Shown here: piece after piece, positions 17,420 to 25,128 of the stretch
How the letters are laid out: each line of letters opens with the position of its first letter
Position numbering within the stretch: the first letter of the stretch is position 1
NCBI RefSeq assembly: GCF_000708675.1
Contig: NZ_JELR01000001.1
Coordinates: 434,001-498,000, forward strand
Origin: Microbulbifer sp. HZ11
GTDB lineage: Bacteria; Pseudomonadota; Gammaproteobacteria; Pseudomonadales; Cellvibrionaceae
Length of the DNA: 64,000 nt
Direction: 5' to 3'
Position numbers and translations under genes: made by a program
The notes under the pieces: generated by a model
Database searches by the model: none
The model's input: the letters and a program-made list of their open reading frames with translations, nothing else
Told to the model about the DNA's origin: nothing

Positions 17420-18220
17420 TTATGCCGCTTCTTTGGGCGGGAACATAGGCTCGAAAAGCCCCGCGGCCATGGCCTCGCGCACCCGCGCCATCAGATCGAT
17501 TTCTGTGAGCTGCTGGAGCTCTTCCAGATCACTCAATACGTAGTAAATCGGCTGCACTATGTCGATACGGTAAGGCGTGCGCAGGGTATCCACGACCTCG
17601 AACGGGGCGCGCTCCGGTTCTTCGCTGAGGGCGTACAGGGTTTCCTTGGGTGACGACAGTATCCCGCCACCGTAGATGCGCAGGCCGTCTTTGGTGTTCA
17701 GCAGACCGAACTCCACGGTGAACCAGTAGAGGCGGGCCAGGTAGGCGCGCTCTTTCGGTGATGCGTTGAGGCCGAGCTCGCCGTACTTCTGGGTAAAGTT
17801 GGCAAAGGCCGGATTGGTGAGCATGGCGCAGTGGCCAAAAATCTCATGAAAGATATCCGGCTCTTGCAGGTAGTCGAATTCTTCTGGGGAGCGGATAAAG
17901 GTGGCAACCGGGAACTTGCGCTCCGACAGGAGTCGGAAAAAGGTCTCGAAGCCAATCAGCGCCGGTACCCGGGCAGTTTCCCAGCCGGTTTCACGACGCA
18001 GAACACGACTGACTTCTTCCAGCTGTGGAATACGGTCCTGGGGGAGGTTGAGTAGCTCCAGGCCGTGCAGGTATTCATCGCAGGCGCGGCCGGGTACCAC
18101 TTTTAGTTGCCGTTCAATCAGGCGTTGCCAGGTCTGGTGCTCCAGATCCGTATAGGCAATAAAGCCTTCGGCATTGGGTTCACGGGCTACGTACTTACTG
18201 GGCTTTTTGCTGCTGCTCAT
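17420..18220 (-). CDS. phhA: Phenylalanine-4-hydroxylase
   Basis: Tetrahydropterin-dependent, iron-containing enzyme converting phenylalanine to tyrosine. It has 266 residues, like the Pseudomonas PhhA (about 262), i.e. a catalytic domain without the regulatory ACT region of animal enzymes. The iron ligands are visible: His125 and His130 in FHEIFGHCAM, and Glu170 in YWFTVEFGL. The pterin/substrate region IYGGGILSSPKETLYAL is intact. The gene is divergent from the TyrR-type regulator (167-base spacer), matching the Pseudomonas phhA-phhR relationship. No pterin-4a-carbinolamine dehydratase gene (phhB) is adjacent, which is the usual partner for recycling the cofactor; it must lie elsewhere if present. 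Confidence 0.96.
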   Translation of the reverse strand: MSSSKKPSKYVAREPNAEGFIAYTDLEHQTWQRLIERQLKVVPGRACDEYLHGLELLNLPQDRIPQLEEVSRVLRRETGWETARVPALIGFETFFRLLSERKFPVATFIRSPEEFDYLQEPDIFHEIFGHCAMLTNPAFANFTQKYGELGLNASPKERAYLARLYWFTVEFGLLNTKDGLRIYGGGILSSPKETLYALSEEPERAPFEVVDTLRTPYRIDIVQPIYYVLSDLEELQQLTEIDLMARVREAMAAGLFEPMFPPKEAA

Positions 18221-18361
18221 GACTATCTCCGCGGTGGGCGGTCACGGATATGCCGCCACATCTGTTTTTATCGTCTCTCTATTCTTAGACATCTGCGCCG
18301 GGGTGCGGCAGGGGAGGTGAGGTAAAACCGGCCTACTCGGGCGGCCGCTGGCTACACTTTC

Positions 18362-18379
18362 TGTAAATTTAGGTTTACA
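18362..18379. promoter_or_regulatory. Perfect TyrR box upstream of the tyrR-like gene
   Basis: TGTAAATTTAGGTTTACA matches the TyrR operator consensus TGTAAA-N6-TTTACA at every defined position, and the flanking C and G extend the palindrome. It ends 8 bases before the regulator start codon, placing it over the likely transcription start: autoregulation is expected. It is also 142 bases upstream of phhA, so it could contribute to activation there. Confidence 0.85.
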
Positions 18380-18387
18380 GTCTGGGT

Positions 18388-19869
18388 ATGAGAGTTGAAA
18401 TTACTTGCAGCGATCGAGTGGGTATTTTGCAGGAAATTATGGGTGTATTTGCTGATTTCCGGATAAATGTACGCACTGGTGAAATTGGCGGAGACAGTGG
18501 GGACAAGGTCTACCTGTGGGCGCCTGGACTGCTCATCACCCAGTTTCAGTCCATCGAGAAGGCGCTGCAGCGGGTTACCGGTGTTCGGAAGGTGCGCCGG
18601 ATTGACCTGATTCCCTCGGAACGGCGCCACTTCGAACTGGATACCTTGCTGCGGCATGTGGCAGATCCGGTGCTATCTGTCGATCCGGAAGGGCGCATCA
18701 TTGCGGCCAACCTTGCCGCAGCCAGGGCGTTTGGTGTGAGCCTGGAGCAGGCACCGGGCATGCAGTTGCAGCGCTTCCTGCCGCGTTTACAACTGGAGGA
18801 GCTGCTGCGCGGTCTTACTGCGCCCCGTTACGGTTTCCCCGTTGCCGTGCGCGGTCGCCCCTATACCCTGGACTGGTCCCCAATCACGCTGGACGATGCC
18901 CCGGGTGCGGTTGCTTCGCTGGCGGGGGCTGTGTTGACCTTGCAGCCTCGGGCTGCCAGTGCCGGGGAAACCACCGCGCAGGTGCCACCGGAGCCCCAGG
19001 TGCTTTGGGATCTCGATCTGCGTCGCCATTGCTGTCTGCAATTGCAGCAGCTTGCGCCACTGAGTGCGCCGCTGCTGATTTTGGGTGAACGGGGAAGTGG
19101 CAAAACCACTTTTCTGAATGCGGCCTATTACCTGAGCCCGCTGGCGGAGCGCGGCAGGGTATATCGCTGCTGTGGTGAAGAACTGAACCGGCAACGTATT
19201 GAATACCTTGCCGACCTCTCTGCTGAAACCGTGGTGTTGTTGGATGACCTGAATACCGTGCCGGTTGAGGTTCAGAGGCACCTGGCGGAAATGGTTCTGC
19301 AGCGCCATTTCAGGCCGCGACTGATTCTGACCGCCACGCAGCTCGGCGGACTCGCGCCGGCAGTGCAGCAATTGTTTTCAGGCTGCTGCATTCAATTACC
19401 GCCACTGCGCGCTATGCGCCCTGCAATCGCGCGCTTTTGTGCCCTGATGGTCGATCAAATCTCTCGCAGTGCTTCAGAAACCCTTGGCACGGCGTGGCAA
19501 GGCGGCGAACCCGACACGATTTCAGATCAGTTGAAATTAATGGACTGGCCGACAAATTTCATTGGGCTGGAGGAGCAGCTCAGGGCGGCAATTGCACATT
19601 TGCGTGCCCGCGGTGGGGCGTATTTATCCATTGACGACTTTTCGGCGGTAGCGGAACAGGGTTCGGGTCCAGTGCAGGAGTCTTGGAGCGCCTGGGGGCG
19701 CGGATTGACACTGGCGGAGCAGATGGAAAAAGTCGAGCGGGGGATTCTGGAGGAGTTACTGCAAAGCCAGCCCAAAAGGCTGCGCTCCAGCCGCGCGCTG
19801 GCTCGGCGGCTGGGCATCTCCCATACCGCTGTCGCCAACAAATTGCGCAAATACGGACTGGCCGACTAG
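18388..19869 (+). CDS. tyrR: TyrR/PhhR-family transcriptional regulator of aromatic amino-acid genes
   Basis: A 493-residue regulator with the TyrR domain order. An N-terminal ACT domain (about 1-75, EITCSDRVGILQEIMGVFAD) is followed by a PAS-like domain (about 85-145), then a central AAA+ domain with Walker A GERGSGKT at 233-240 and Walker B VVLLDDLN. A C-terminal Fis-type helix-turn-helix ends the protein (ARRLGISHTAVANKLRKYG). The central domain is divergent and I see no GAFTGA loop, so it should not activate sigma-54 polymerase; E. coli TyrR likewise acts on sigma-70 promoters. A perfect TyrR box precedes the gene, and phhA is divergent. The TAG stop lies within the terminal CTAG of a large palindrome. 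Confidence 0.92.
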   Translation: MRVEITCSDRVGILQEIMGVFADFRINVRTGEIGGDSGDKVYLWAPGLLITQFQSIEKALQRVTGVRKVRRIDLIPSERRHFELDTLLRHVADPVLSVDPEGRIIAANLAAARAFGVSLEQAPGMQLQRFLPRLQLEELLRGLTAPRYGFPVAVRGRPYTLDWSPITLDDAPGAVASLAGAVLTLQPRAASAGETTAQVPPEPQVLWDLDLRRHCCLQLQQLAPLSAPLLILGERGSGKTTFLNAAYYLSPLAERGRVYRCCGEELNRQRIEYLADLSAETVVLLDDLNTVPVEVQRHLAEMVLQRHFRPRLILTATQLGGLAPAVQQLFSGCCIQLPPLRAMRPAIARFCALMVDQISRSASETLGTAWQGGEPDTISDQLKLMDWPTNFIGLEEQLRAAIAHLRARGGAYLSIDDFSAVAEQGSGPVQESWSAWGRGLTLAEQMEKVERGILEELLQSQPKRLRSSRALARRLGISHTAVANKLRKYGLAD

Positions 19870-20029
19870 TGGTCCATGCGGAAAGTTGTGTAACTGTTCG
19901 CTTCGCCAATGCGTCCAGCTCTACGTTGAGAAAGCTTGAAATAGAACCACTATTCCTGCGCTTTCTCGCCTTGATCTGAACGCTTTGGCTGTGCTCCTTA
20001 GTTACCGAACTTCCCGCATGAACCACTAG
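19866..20029. repeat. 164-bp imperfect palindrome (ERIC-like element) between convergent genes
   Basis: The two ends are CTAGTGGTCCATGCGGAAAG and, on the other strand, CTAGTGGTTCATGCGGGAAG (18 of 20 identical). Complementarity continues inward, with TAACT, GCCAA.GCGT.CAG and GAGAAAGC shared between arms, to a central AATAG/CTATT hairpin. The arms are about 72 bases each, roughly three-quarters complementary. The TAG stop of the tyrR-like gene (19867-19869) and that of the DUF962 gene (20026-20028, minus strand) both fall within the terminal CTAG sequences. The size and shape resemble ERIC-type elements; it could work as a bidirectional transcript-end structure. Confidence 0.75.
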
Positions 20030-20370
20030 CGCTCGATCTTTCCGATCAGCATGTCCTTGAACATTACAAAGTCGCCCCACAGGGAGTAAAACGGATTTTT
20101 AAACGTGGCAGGGCGGTTGTGTTCGAAAAAGAAGTGGCCAACCCAGGCGAATCCGTATCCGGCCAGTGGCACTGCGTACAGCAGTGGCCAGTTTTGCGTG
20201 GCAACAGCGGCAATCACCAGTCCAATCACCAGCGTAGTACCGACAAAGTGCAGTCTGCGACAGGTCAGGTTGCTGTGTTCATTCAGGTAAAACGGGTAGA
20301 ACTCGCGGAATGAATTGAAGCGCGGAGTTTCCTGCCCGTCATTCGATTGCTGCATGGTGTTCTCTGCCAT
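20026..20370 (-). CDS. DUF962/Mpo1-like small membrane protein
   Basis: A 114-residue inner-membrane protein of the DUF962 family, related to yeast Mpo1. Family features are FREFYPFYLNEHSNLTCRRL followed by HFVGT, two closely spaced hydrophobic segments (TLVIGLVIAAVATQNW, LLYAVPLAGYGFAWVGHF) and FFEHNRPATFKNPFYSLWGD. The conserved histidines (H28, H38, the GHFFFEH pair) match the iron-ligand pattern described for Mpo1, a dioxygenase acting on 2-hydroxy fatty acids; enzymatic activity for this protein is an inference. ATG 20370 is preceded by AGGA. Its stop codon lies inside the end of the 164-bp palindrome. Confidence 0.85.
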   Translation of the reverse strand: MAENTMQQSNDGQETPRFNSFREFYPFYLNEHSNLTCRRLHFVGTTLVIGLVIAAVATQNWPLLYAVPLAGYGFAWVGHFFFEHNRPATFKNPFYSLWGDFVMFKDMLIGKIER

Positions 20371-20558
20371 CTCGCTATCCTGTTTATTGCTTATTGTATG
20401 TAGGCGTAAGTTTTATGTTGGATGAAAGTTGCTATTCCGGATTCTAACCAGAACCCGGTACCCAACGTTGGTCTGAAAGGGACATTGCCGCTTCTGATGC
20501 ACTTACAGACCGATCAGTTTCGACTGCACCTGAGGGTTCTGTTAATCTTCGCTCCAAA

Positions 20559-20574
20559 TTTGTGATCACGTTTT
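20559..20574. promoter_or_regulatory. TTTGTGATCAC motif, copy 2 (upstream of CoA-transferase)
   Basis: TTTGTGATCACGTTTT shares 15 of 16 bases with the site at 6074 in the gcdH/efflux spacer. It is centred about 57 bases upstream of the CoA-transferase start codon, a typical position for an operator or activator site. The binding protein is unknown. Confidence 0.4.
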
Positions 20575-20620
20575 TGGGCGGTGGCCGCTTCGGCGCTGTC
20601 CATGACTACAAGGAATCGCC

Positions 20621-21844
20621 ATGTCTGGTCCTCTTTCCCACCTGAAAGTCCTTGATCTCAGCCGTATTCTCGCCGGTCCCTGGGCCAGCCAGGTATTGGC
20701 GGATTTCGGTGCCGAGGTCATCAAGGTTGAACGCCCGTACAAGGGTGATGATACCCGGCACTGGGGTCCTCCCTACCTTAAGGACTCTGAAGGGCAGGAC
20801 ACCGACGATGCCGCGTACTATCTCAGCGCAAACCGCGGCAAAAAGTCCATTACCGTGGATATTACCCAGGCCACCGGCCAGAAGCTGATCAGGGAACTGG
20901 CGCAGCGGTGCGACATCCTGCTGGAGAATTACAAGGTAGGCGGGTTGGCGAAATACGGTCTCGATTACGACGCCATCCGCCAGATCAATCCGCGCATTAT
21001 CTACTGCTCGATCACCGGCTTTGGACAGACCGGTCCCTACGCCAAGCGCGCCGGTTACGATGCCATGATCCAGGGGATGGGTGGTCTGATGAGTATTACC
21101 GGTGTGCCCGAGGGGCAACCGGGTGCCGGGCCGCAGAAGGTGGGGGTCGCGGTGGCGGATCTGATGACCGGGATGTACGCGGTCTCGGGCGTTTTGGCCG
21201 CGGTGATTCACCGGGATCAGACCGGCGAGGGGCAGCACATCGATCTGGCGCTGCTCGATACACAGGTGGCGTGGCTTGCCAATCAGGCGCAAAACTATCT
21301 GACATCCGGCGTCAGCCCGGAGCGCCAGGGCACCGCGCACCCGAACATCGTTCCCTACCAGGCGGTACCCGCGAGCGACGGTTATTTTATGCTGGCGGTC
21401 GGTAACGACAGCCAGTTCCAGAAGTTCTGCCAGATTGCGGGGCTGGATGAGCTCGCCGCAAACCCGGCTTATGCCACCAATCGCGACAGGGTGAAAGCCC
21501 GCGATACGCTGGTACCCCTGATCGAATCGGCAACCGCCAGCAAACCCGCAGCCTGGTGGCTGGAGCAGTTGAGTGCCGCCCACGTGCCCTGCGGGCCCAT
21601 CAATAACCTGCAGCAGGTATTTGCGGATCCGCAGGTAATGGCGCGGGGTATGGTGGTTGAGCAGCCGCATCCGCAGGCCGGCAGGGTGCGCACGGTGCGC
21701 AACCCCCTGGAGTTCTCTGCATCACCGCTGCAATACCAGCAGGCGCCGCCGACCCTTGGCGAGCATACGCAGGTTGTACTGGAAGCCGAGCTGGGCCTGT
21801 CGCCAGGTGAGATTGAAGATCTGCGCGCACAGGGGGTTATCTGA
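20621..21844 (+). CDS. CaiB/BaiF-type (family III) CoA-transferase
   Basis: A 407-residue family III CoA-transferase. The N-terminal block LKVLDLSRILAGPWASQVL, then GAEVIKVERP, ANRGKKSITVDI, and GFGQTGPYAKRAGYD are family hallmarks. The catalytic aspartate is in HIDLALLDTQVAWL. Members closest in this pattern are often annotated as succinyl-CoA:glutarate CoA-transferases, which activate glutarate for GcdH; gcdH lies 15 kb away in this window, so that role is plausible but not proven. An AAGGA site precedes ATG 20621. The upstream 250-base spacer is otherwise empty apart from the TTTGTGATCAC motif. Confidence 0.9.
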   Translation: MSGPLSHLKVLDLSRILAGPWASQVLADFGAEVIKVERPYKGDDTRHWGPPYLKDSEGQDTDDAAYYLSANRGKKSITVDITQATGQKLIRELAQRCDILLENYKVGGLAKYGLDYDAIRQINPRIIYCSITGFGQTGPYAKRAGYDAMIQGMGGLMSITGVPEGQPGAGPQKVGVAVADLMTGMYAVSGVLAAVIHRDQTGEGQHIDLALLDTQVAWLANQAQNYLTSGVSPERQGTAHPNIVPYQAVPASDGYFMLAVGNDSQFQKFCQIAGLDELAANPAYATNRDRVKARDTLVPLIESATASKPAAWWLEQLSAAHVPCGPINNLQQVFADPQVMARGMVVEQPHPQAGRVRTVRNPLEFSASPLQYQQAPPTLGEHTQVVLEAELGLSPGEIEDLRAQGVI

Positions 21845-22016
21845 CGCGGCTCGTTTGATCGCTGCTTCGAGGGGCGCCTTTCTATCGACGAGCGCCTGTC
21901 GACGTGTGCCTATTTACGCCAATATAAAGAGCGTTGCGCCACAGGCCGTGTAGGTTTAGACGACTGCGCTAGTATCACAGCAATAAAGCTAACAGCACAA
22001 AATAAGGAAGCTGTGC

Positions 22017-23693
22017 ATGAGCGCGATATTGCTGATGGTACTCGGCCTGGGTGGCATGGCTGCGGGCTATTTTTTCTATTCGCGCTTTATTGCCGAGCGC
22101 ATTTACCGGTTCGATCCTGACTTCATTACCCCGGCGCACGAATTTGAAGACGGTGTGGACTATGTGCCCACCAACAAATTTGTACTCTGGGGCCACCACT
22201 TCACCTCAGTTGCCGGTGCCGCGCCGATTGTGGGTCCGGCAATTGCCGTTATCTGGGGTTGGCTGCCCGCGTTTCTGTGGGTCGTCTTCGGCACCATCTT
22301 CTTTGCCGGGGTGCACGACAGCGGTGCTATCTGGGCCAGCGTGCGCAATCGGGCGTTGTCGGTAGGTTCCCTGACCGGGCACGTGGTCGGCAAGCGTGCA
22401 CGCAGCATCTTTATGATCGTGATTTTCCTGGTGCTGCTGATGGTCAACGCCGTGTTCGGGGTGGTGATCGCCGGGCTGTTGATCAACAACCCGGGCTCGG
22501 TAGTGCCAATCTGGGGGGCAATCGCGGTAGCGCTGGTCATTGGCCAGCTGATTTACCGGTTCAAATTCAATCTCGCGCTGGTATCCCTGTTCGGGGTGAT
22601 AGCCCTGTATGCGCTGATTTATGTCGGCCCTTCGGTGCCGGTTTCTTTGCCGGAAACGGTGGTGGGTCTTTCCAGCAAAGCCGCGTGGATTCTGATTCTG
22701 TTTGCCTACGCCGCGGTCGCCTCTCTGTTGCCGGTATGGGTGCTGCTGCAACCCCGGGATTACATCAATGGCCTGCAGTTGTTCGTCGGGTTGATCCTGC
22801 TGTATTCCGCGGTGCTTATTGCGAGCCCGGAGCTGGTGGCACCGATGATCAATCACCAGGTGCCGGAGGGCGCGCCACCCTTGATACCCCTGTTGTTCGT
22901 AACGATTGCCTGCGGTGCCATCTCCGGATTTCACGGACTGGTGGCTTCCGGCACCACGTCCAAGCAATTGAATAAAGAAACCGATGCGCGCTTTGTGGGG
23001 TACTTCGGGGCGATCGGCGAGGGCGCGTTGGCGCTGGCAGCGATTATTGCAGCCTGTGCGGGGTTTGCGTCGCTGGGCGATTGGCAGGCCGTATACAGTG
23101 CCTTTGGCCAGGGTGGCGTGCAGGCCTTTGTGGATGGCGGCGCGGCCATTCTCAATCAGGGGGTGGGTATTGATGCGGCGGTTTCCGGCACCATGCTGAC
23201 GGTGATGGCGGCGCTGTTTGCCGGTACCACCATGGATACCGGCTTGCGCCTGCAGCGCTATATCTTCCAGGAGTTTGGTGAGATTTACGGCATTCGCTGG
23301 CTCGGGAAGCCTTTGCCGGCCACGATGATGGCGGTGGCCTGCTGCGTGTTGTTGGCATTCGGTGCAGGTGGCGCGGACGGCTCAGGAGGGCTCCTGATTT
23401 GGCCGTTGTTCGGCACCACCAATCAGTTGCTGGCGGGACTCACTCTGCTGGTGATTTCGGTGATGCTGGTGCGTTTGAATCGCCCGGTTTGGGTCACTCT
23501 GGTTCCACTGGTCTTCCTGTTGCTGATGACGCTGGCCGCACTGCTGATTCAGCTAAATGAGTTTTACCAGAAAAAAGACTGGTTCCTGCTGAGCCTGGAC
23601 CTTGTGGTCCTCGTCGCTGCAATGCTTGTGACATTGGAATGTGTTTCGGCCTTTAAAAAGCCGGCTTCAGAAATTGGTGGCGAAGAGCTGTGA
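22017..23693 (+). CDS. cstA: Carbon starvation protein CstA family transporter
   Basis: A 558-residue inner-membrane protein with about 14-16 hydrophobic segments. CstA hallmarks are YFFYSRFIAERIYRFD, FVLWGHHFTSVAGAAPIVGP, GTIFFAGVHDSGAIWASVRN, SGFHGLVASGTTSKQLNKE and the WPLFGTTNQLLAGLTLL block near the end. E. coli CstA and its paralogue take up peptides or pyruvate; this protein is shorter than E. coli CstA (about 700) and belongs to the compact group. Strong AAGGAAG precedes ATG 22017. It is followed after 52 bases by the CC-tailed small protein and then a Get3-like ATPase, an arrangement I take to be an operon. Confidence 0.93.
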   Translation: MSAILLMVLGLGGMAAGYFFYSRFIAERIYRFDPDFITPAHEFEDGVDYVPTNKFVLWGHHFTSVAGAAPIVGPAIAVIWGWLPAFLWVVFGTIFFAGVHDSGAIWASVRNRALSVGSLTGHVVGKRARSIFMIVIFLVLLMVNAVFGVVIAGLLINNPGSVVPIWGAIAVALVIGQLIYRFKFNLALVSLFGVIALYALIYVGPSVPVSLPETVVGLSSKAAWILILFAYAAVASLLPVWVLLQPRDYINGLQLFVGLILLYSAVLIASPELVAPMINHQVPEGAPPLIPLLFVTIACGAISGFHGLVASGTTSKQLNKETDARFVGYFGAIGEGALALAAIIAACAGFASLGDWQAVYSAFGQGGVQAFVDGGAAILNQGVGIDAAVSGTMLTVMAALFAGTTMDTGLRLQRYIFQEFGEIYGIRWLGKPLPATMMAVACCVLLAFGAGGADGSGGLLIWPLFGTTNQLLAGLTLLVISVMLVRLNRPVWVTLVPLVFLLLMTLAALLIQLNEFYQKKDWFLLSLDLVVLVAAMLVTLECVSAFKKPASEIGGEEL

Positions 23694-23745
23694 TACACGC
23701 GCACTAATCTGAAACTGGTCGAAAACTGCTGAGGAGGGTGTAACC

Positions 23746-24039
23746 GTGGATGGCGAAAACACGTCTGGGCTGCCGAGAAACCTGAAGCTGGTGTTCCGTC
23801 GTATCAGCGCTCAGCTGGATGCCTATTACAACGCGCCTTATCGCAGTGCGCTGGCGCGGGCGGCGCGGGATGAGGAAGATCTGTTTATGCTGCTGATCTA
23901 CGCCGAGTCCCTGGGTATTCCCAATCCCGTCAGTTTTTACACCCTGGAATTGCAGCCGCAAATGCTGGAGCGATTTCATCAGTGGCACCGGCGTATGGGG
24001 ATGGAGCGTTCGCCATTGGATGAAATGCGTTGCTGCTAA
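23746..24039 (+). CDS. Small CC-tailed protein (cory-CC-star family) linked to cstA
   Basis: A 97-residue soluble protein starting at GTG 23746, 8 bases after a strong GAGGAGG. It is mostly helical (LKLVFRRISAQLDAYYNAPY, DEEDLFMLLIYAESLGIPNP, MLERFHQWHRRMGMERSP) and ends EMRCC directly before the stop codon. I recognise it from memory as the family called cory-CC-star, whose genes sit next to CstA and ArsA-type ATPase genes. The two terminal cysteines could bind a metal or be modified, but no function is established to my knowledge. The downstream ATPase begins 19 bases after the stop. Confidence 0.8.
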   Translation: MDGENTSGLPRNLKLVFRRISAQLDAYYNAPYRSALARAARDEEDLFMLLIYAESLGIPNPVSFYTLELQPQMLERFHQWHRRMGMERSPLDEMRCC

Positions 24040-24058
24040 CCGAAGAGCCCATAACCCC

Positions 24059-25096
24059 ATGACATTATCTATCGACCTGGAACAATTGTTGCGCCGCAAA
24101 CTGATCATGGTGGGCGGCAAAGGCGGGGTTGGCAAAAGTACGATGGCAGCCACTCTGGCGACGATCGCCGCCGGTCGCGGGCTGAAGACGTTGCTGGTAT
24201 CCACCGATCCCGCGCACAATCTCGGTGACCTGTTTGGGTGTAAAATCGGCTCTGCCGGATGCGAGATTCCCTGGAGCGCCGGAAACCTGAATGCGCTGGA
24301 GATTAATCCGGAGTTCGCGCTGGAAAGGTATCTCGAATCCGTGCGGCAGCAGATGCTCCCGCATGTGGCCATGGCTTTGCGTGGACAGCTGGAGAAACAG
24401 TTGCACCTTACCCGCCACTCTCCCGGAGCGGAAGAAGCGGCGCTTCTGGATGAAATCACGCGGTTGATTCAGAACCGCGATGAATTTGATTTGATGATCT
24501 TCGATACGGCACCTACCGGCCATACCCTGCGGCTGCTTTCCCTGCCCGTGGTTATGTCGGCATGGACAGAGGGGCTAGTTGCGCAGAAAGAGCGCGCTGG
24601 GCGTTTTCGGGATGTGCTCGGGAAGTTTGCCGGGCCTGCAGAGACGCCGAATCAGACCGTGAGCGCGCAACTGGCGCCGCTTCTGGAGCGTCAGACACGT
24701 TTTCGTGAATCCGCGAATACGCTCAAAGACCCGCAACTCAGCGCCTTTGTATTTGTCATGACTGCAGAAATGCTTCCGTTGAACGAAACCCGGCGAGCGG
24801 TGTTAGCGCTCAAGGGCAGCGGGATTCCGGTTGCCGGTCTTTTGCTGAACCGGTTACTACCGGAAGAGGCCGCAGAGATTCCCTTTTTGCGGGGGGGCTG
24901 GGAGTGCCAGCAGCGGGTACTGCGTCAGATAACGGAACAGTTAGGCGGGTTGCCCAGCCTGGCATTACCGATGACAGGAAACATTCTGCAGGGCAGGGAA
25001 GGGTTGCAGTGGTTGGCTTCACAACTGGTGAAAGCGTCAGAATCTGGCGACCGGAGACAAAAACAGCCCGGCAGTGAGACTGTCGGGCTGTTATAG
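24059..25096 (+). CDS. Get3/ArsA-type ATPase, single domain, in the cstA operon
   Basis: A 345-residue P-loop ATPase. ATG 24059 is preferred over an earlier frame opening that would overlap the CC-tailed gene. The deviant Walker A GGKGGVGKST, switch I STDPAHNLGDLF and switch II DTAPTGHTLRLL are the ArsA/Get3 signatures. One ATPase domain is present, the size of Get3 rather than of the tandem arsenite-pump ArsA. No arsB or arsR is nearby, so arsenic resistance is unlikely; a role in maturing or delivering a membrane protein, perhaps CstA, is inference. The last ten or so codons are made of the stem-loop that terminates the converging DUF934 gene, so the C-terminal tail is probably non-functional sequence. 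Confidence 0.88.
   Translation: MTLSIDLEQLLRRKLIMVGGKGGVGKSTMAATLATIAAGRGLKTLLVSTDPAHNLGDLFGCKIGSAGCEIPWSAGNLNALEINPEFALERYLESVRQQMLPHVAMALRGQLEKQLHLTRHSPGAEEAALLDEITRLIQNRDEFDLMIFDTAPTGHTLRLLSLPVVMSAWTEGLVAQKERAGRFRDVLGKFAGPAETPNQTVSAQLAPLLERQTRFRESANTLKDPQLSAFVFVMTAEMLPLNETRRAVLALKGSGIPVAGLLLNRLLPEEAAEIPFLRGGWECQQRVLRQITEQLGGLPSLALPMTGNILQGREGLQWLASQLVKASESGDRRQKQPGSETVGLL
25059..25092 (-). terminator. Rho-independent terminator of the cysI-DUF934 operon, inside the end of the ATPase gene
   Basis: On the minus strand AACAGCCCG and CGGGCTGTT pair in a 9-bp stem with further partial pairing inside, followed by five U. It lies 37 bases after the DUF934 stop. It overlaps the last codons of the converging ATPase gene on the plus strand, where no U-run follows. 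Confidence 0.8.
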
Positions 25097-25128
25097 AGGC
25101 TCGCTACTACTTACTTACGCAAGGTAAG

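Noticed and set aside
20606..21670. 354-codon minus-strand frame opposite the CoA-transferase
   Set aside because: The plus strand has all CaiB motifs and a good ribosome-binding site; the reverse translation has no recognisable domain.
24059..25096. Arsenite-pump ATPase (arsA) and arsenic resistance
   Set aside because: Single ATPase domain, no arsB/arsR/arsD nearby, and the neighbours are cstA and the CC-tailed gene.
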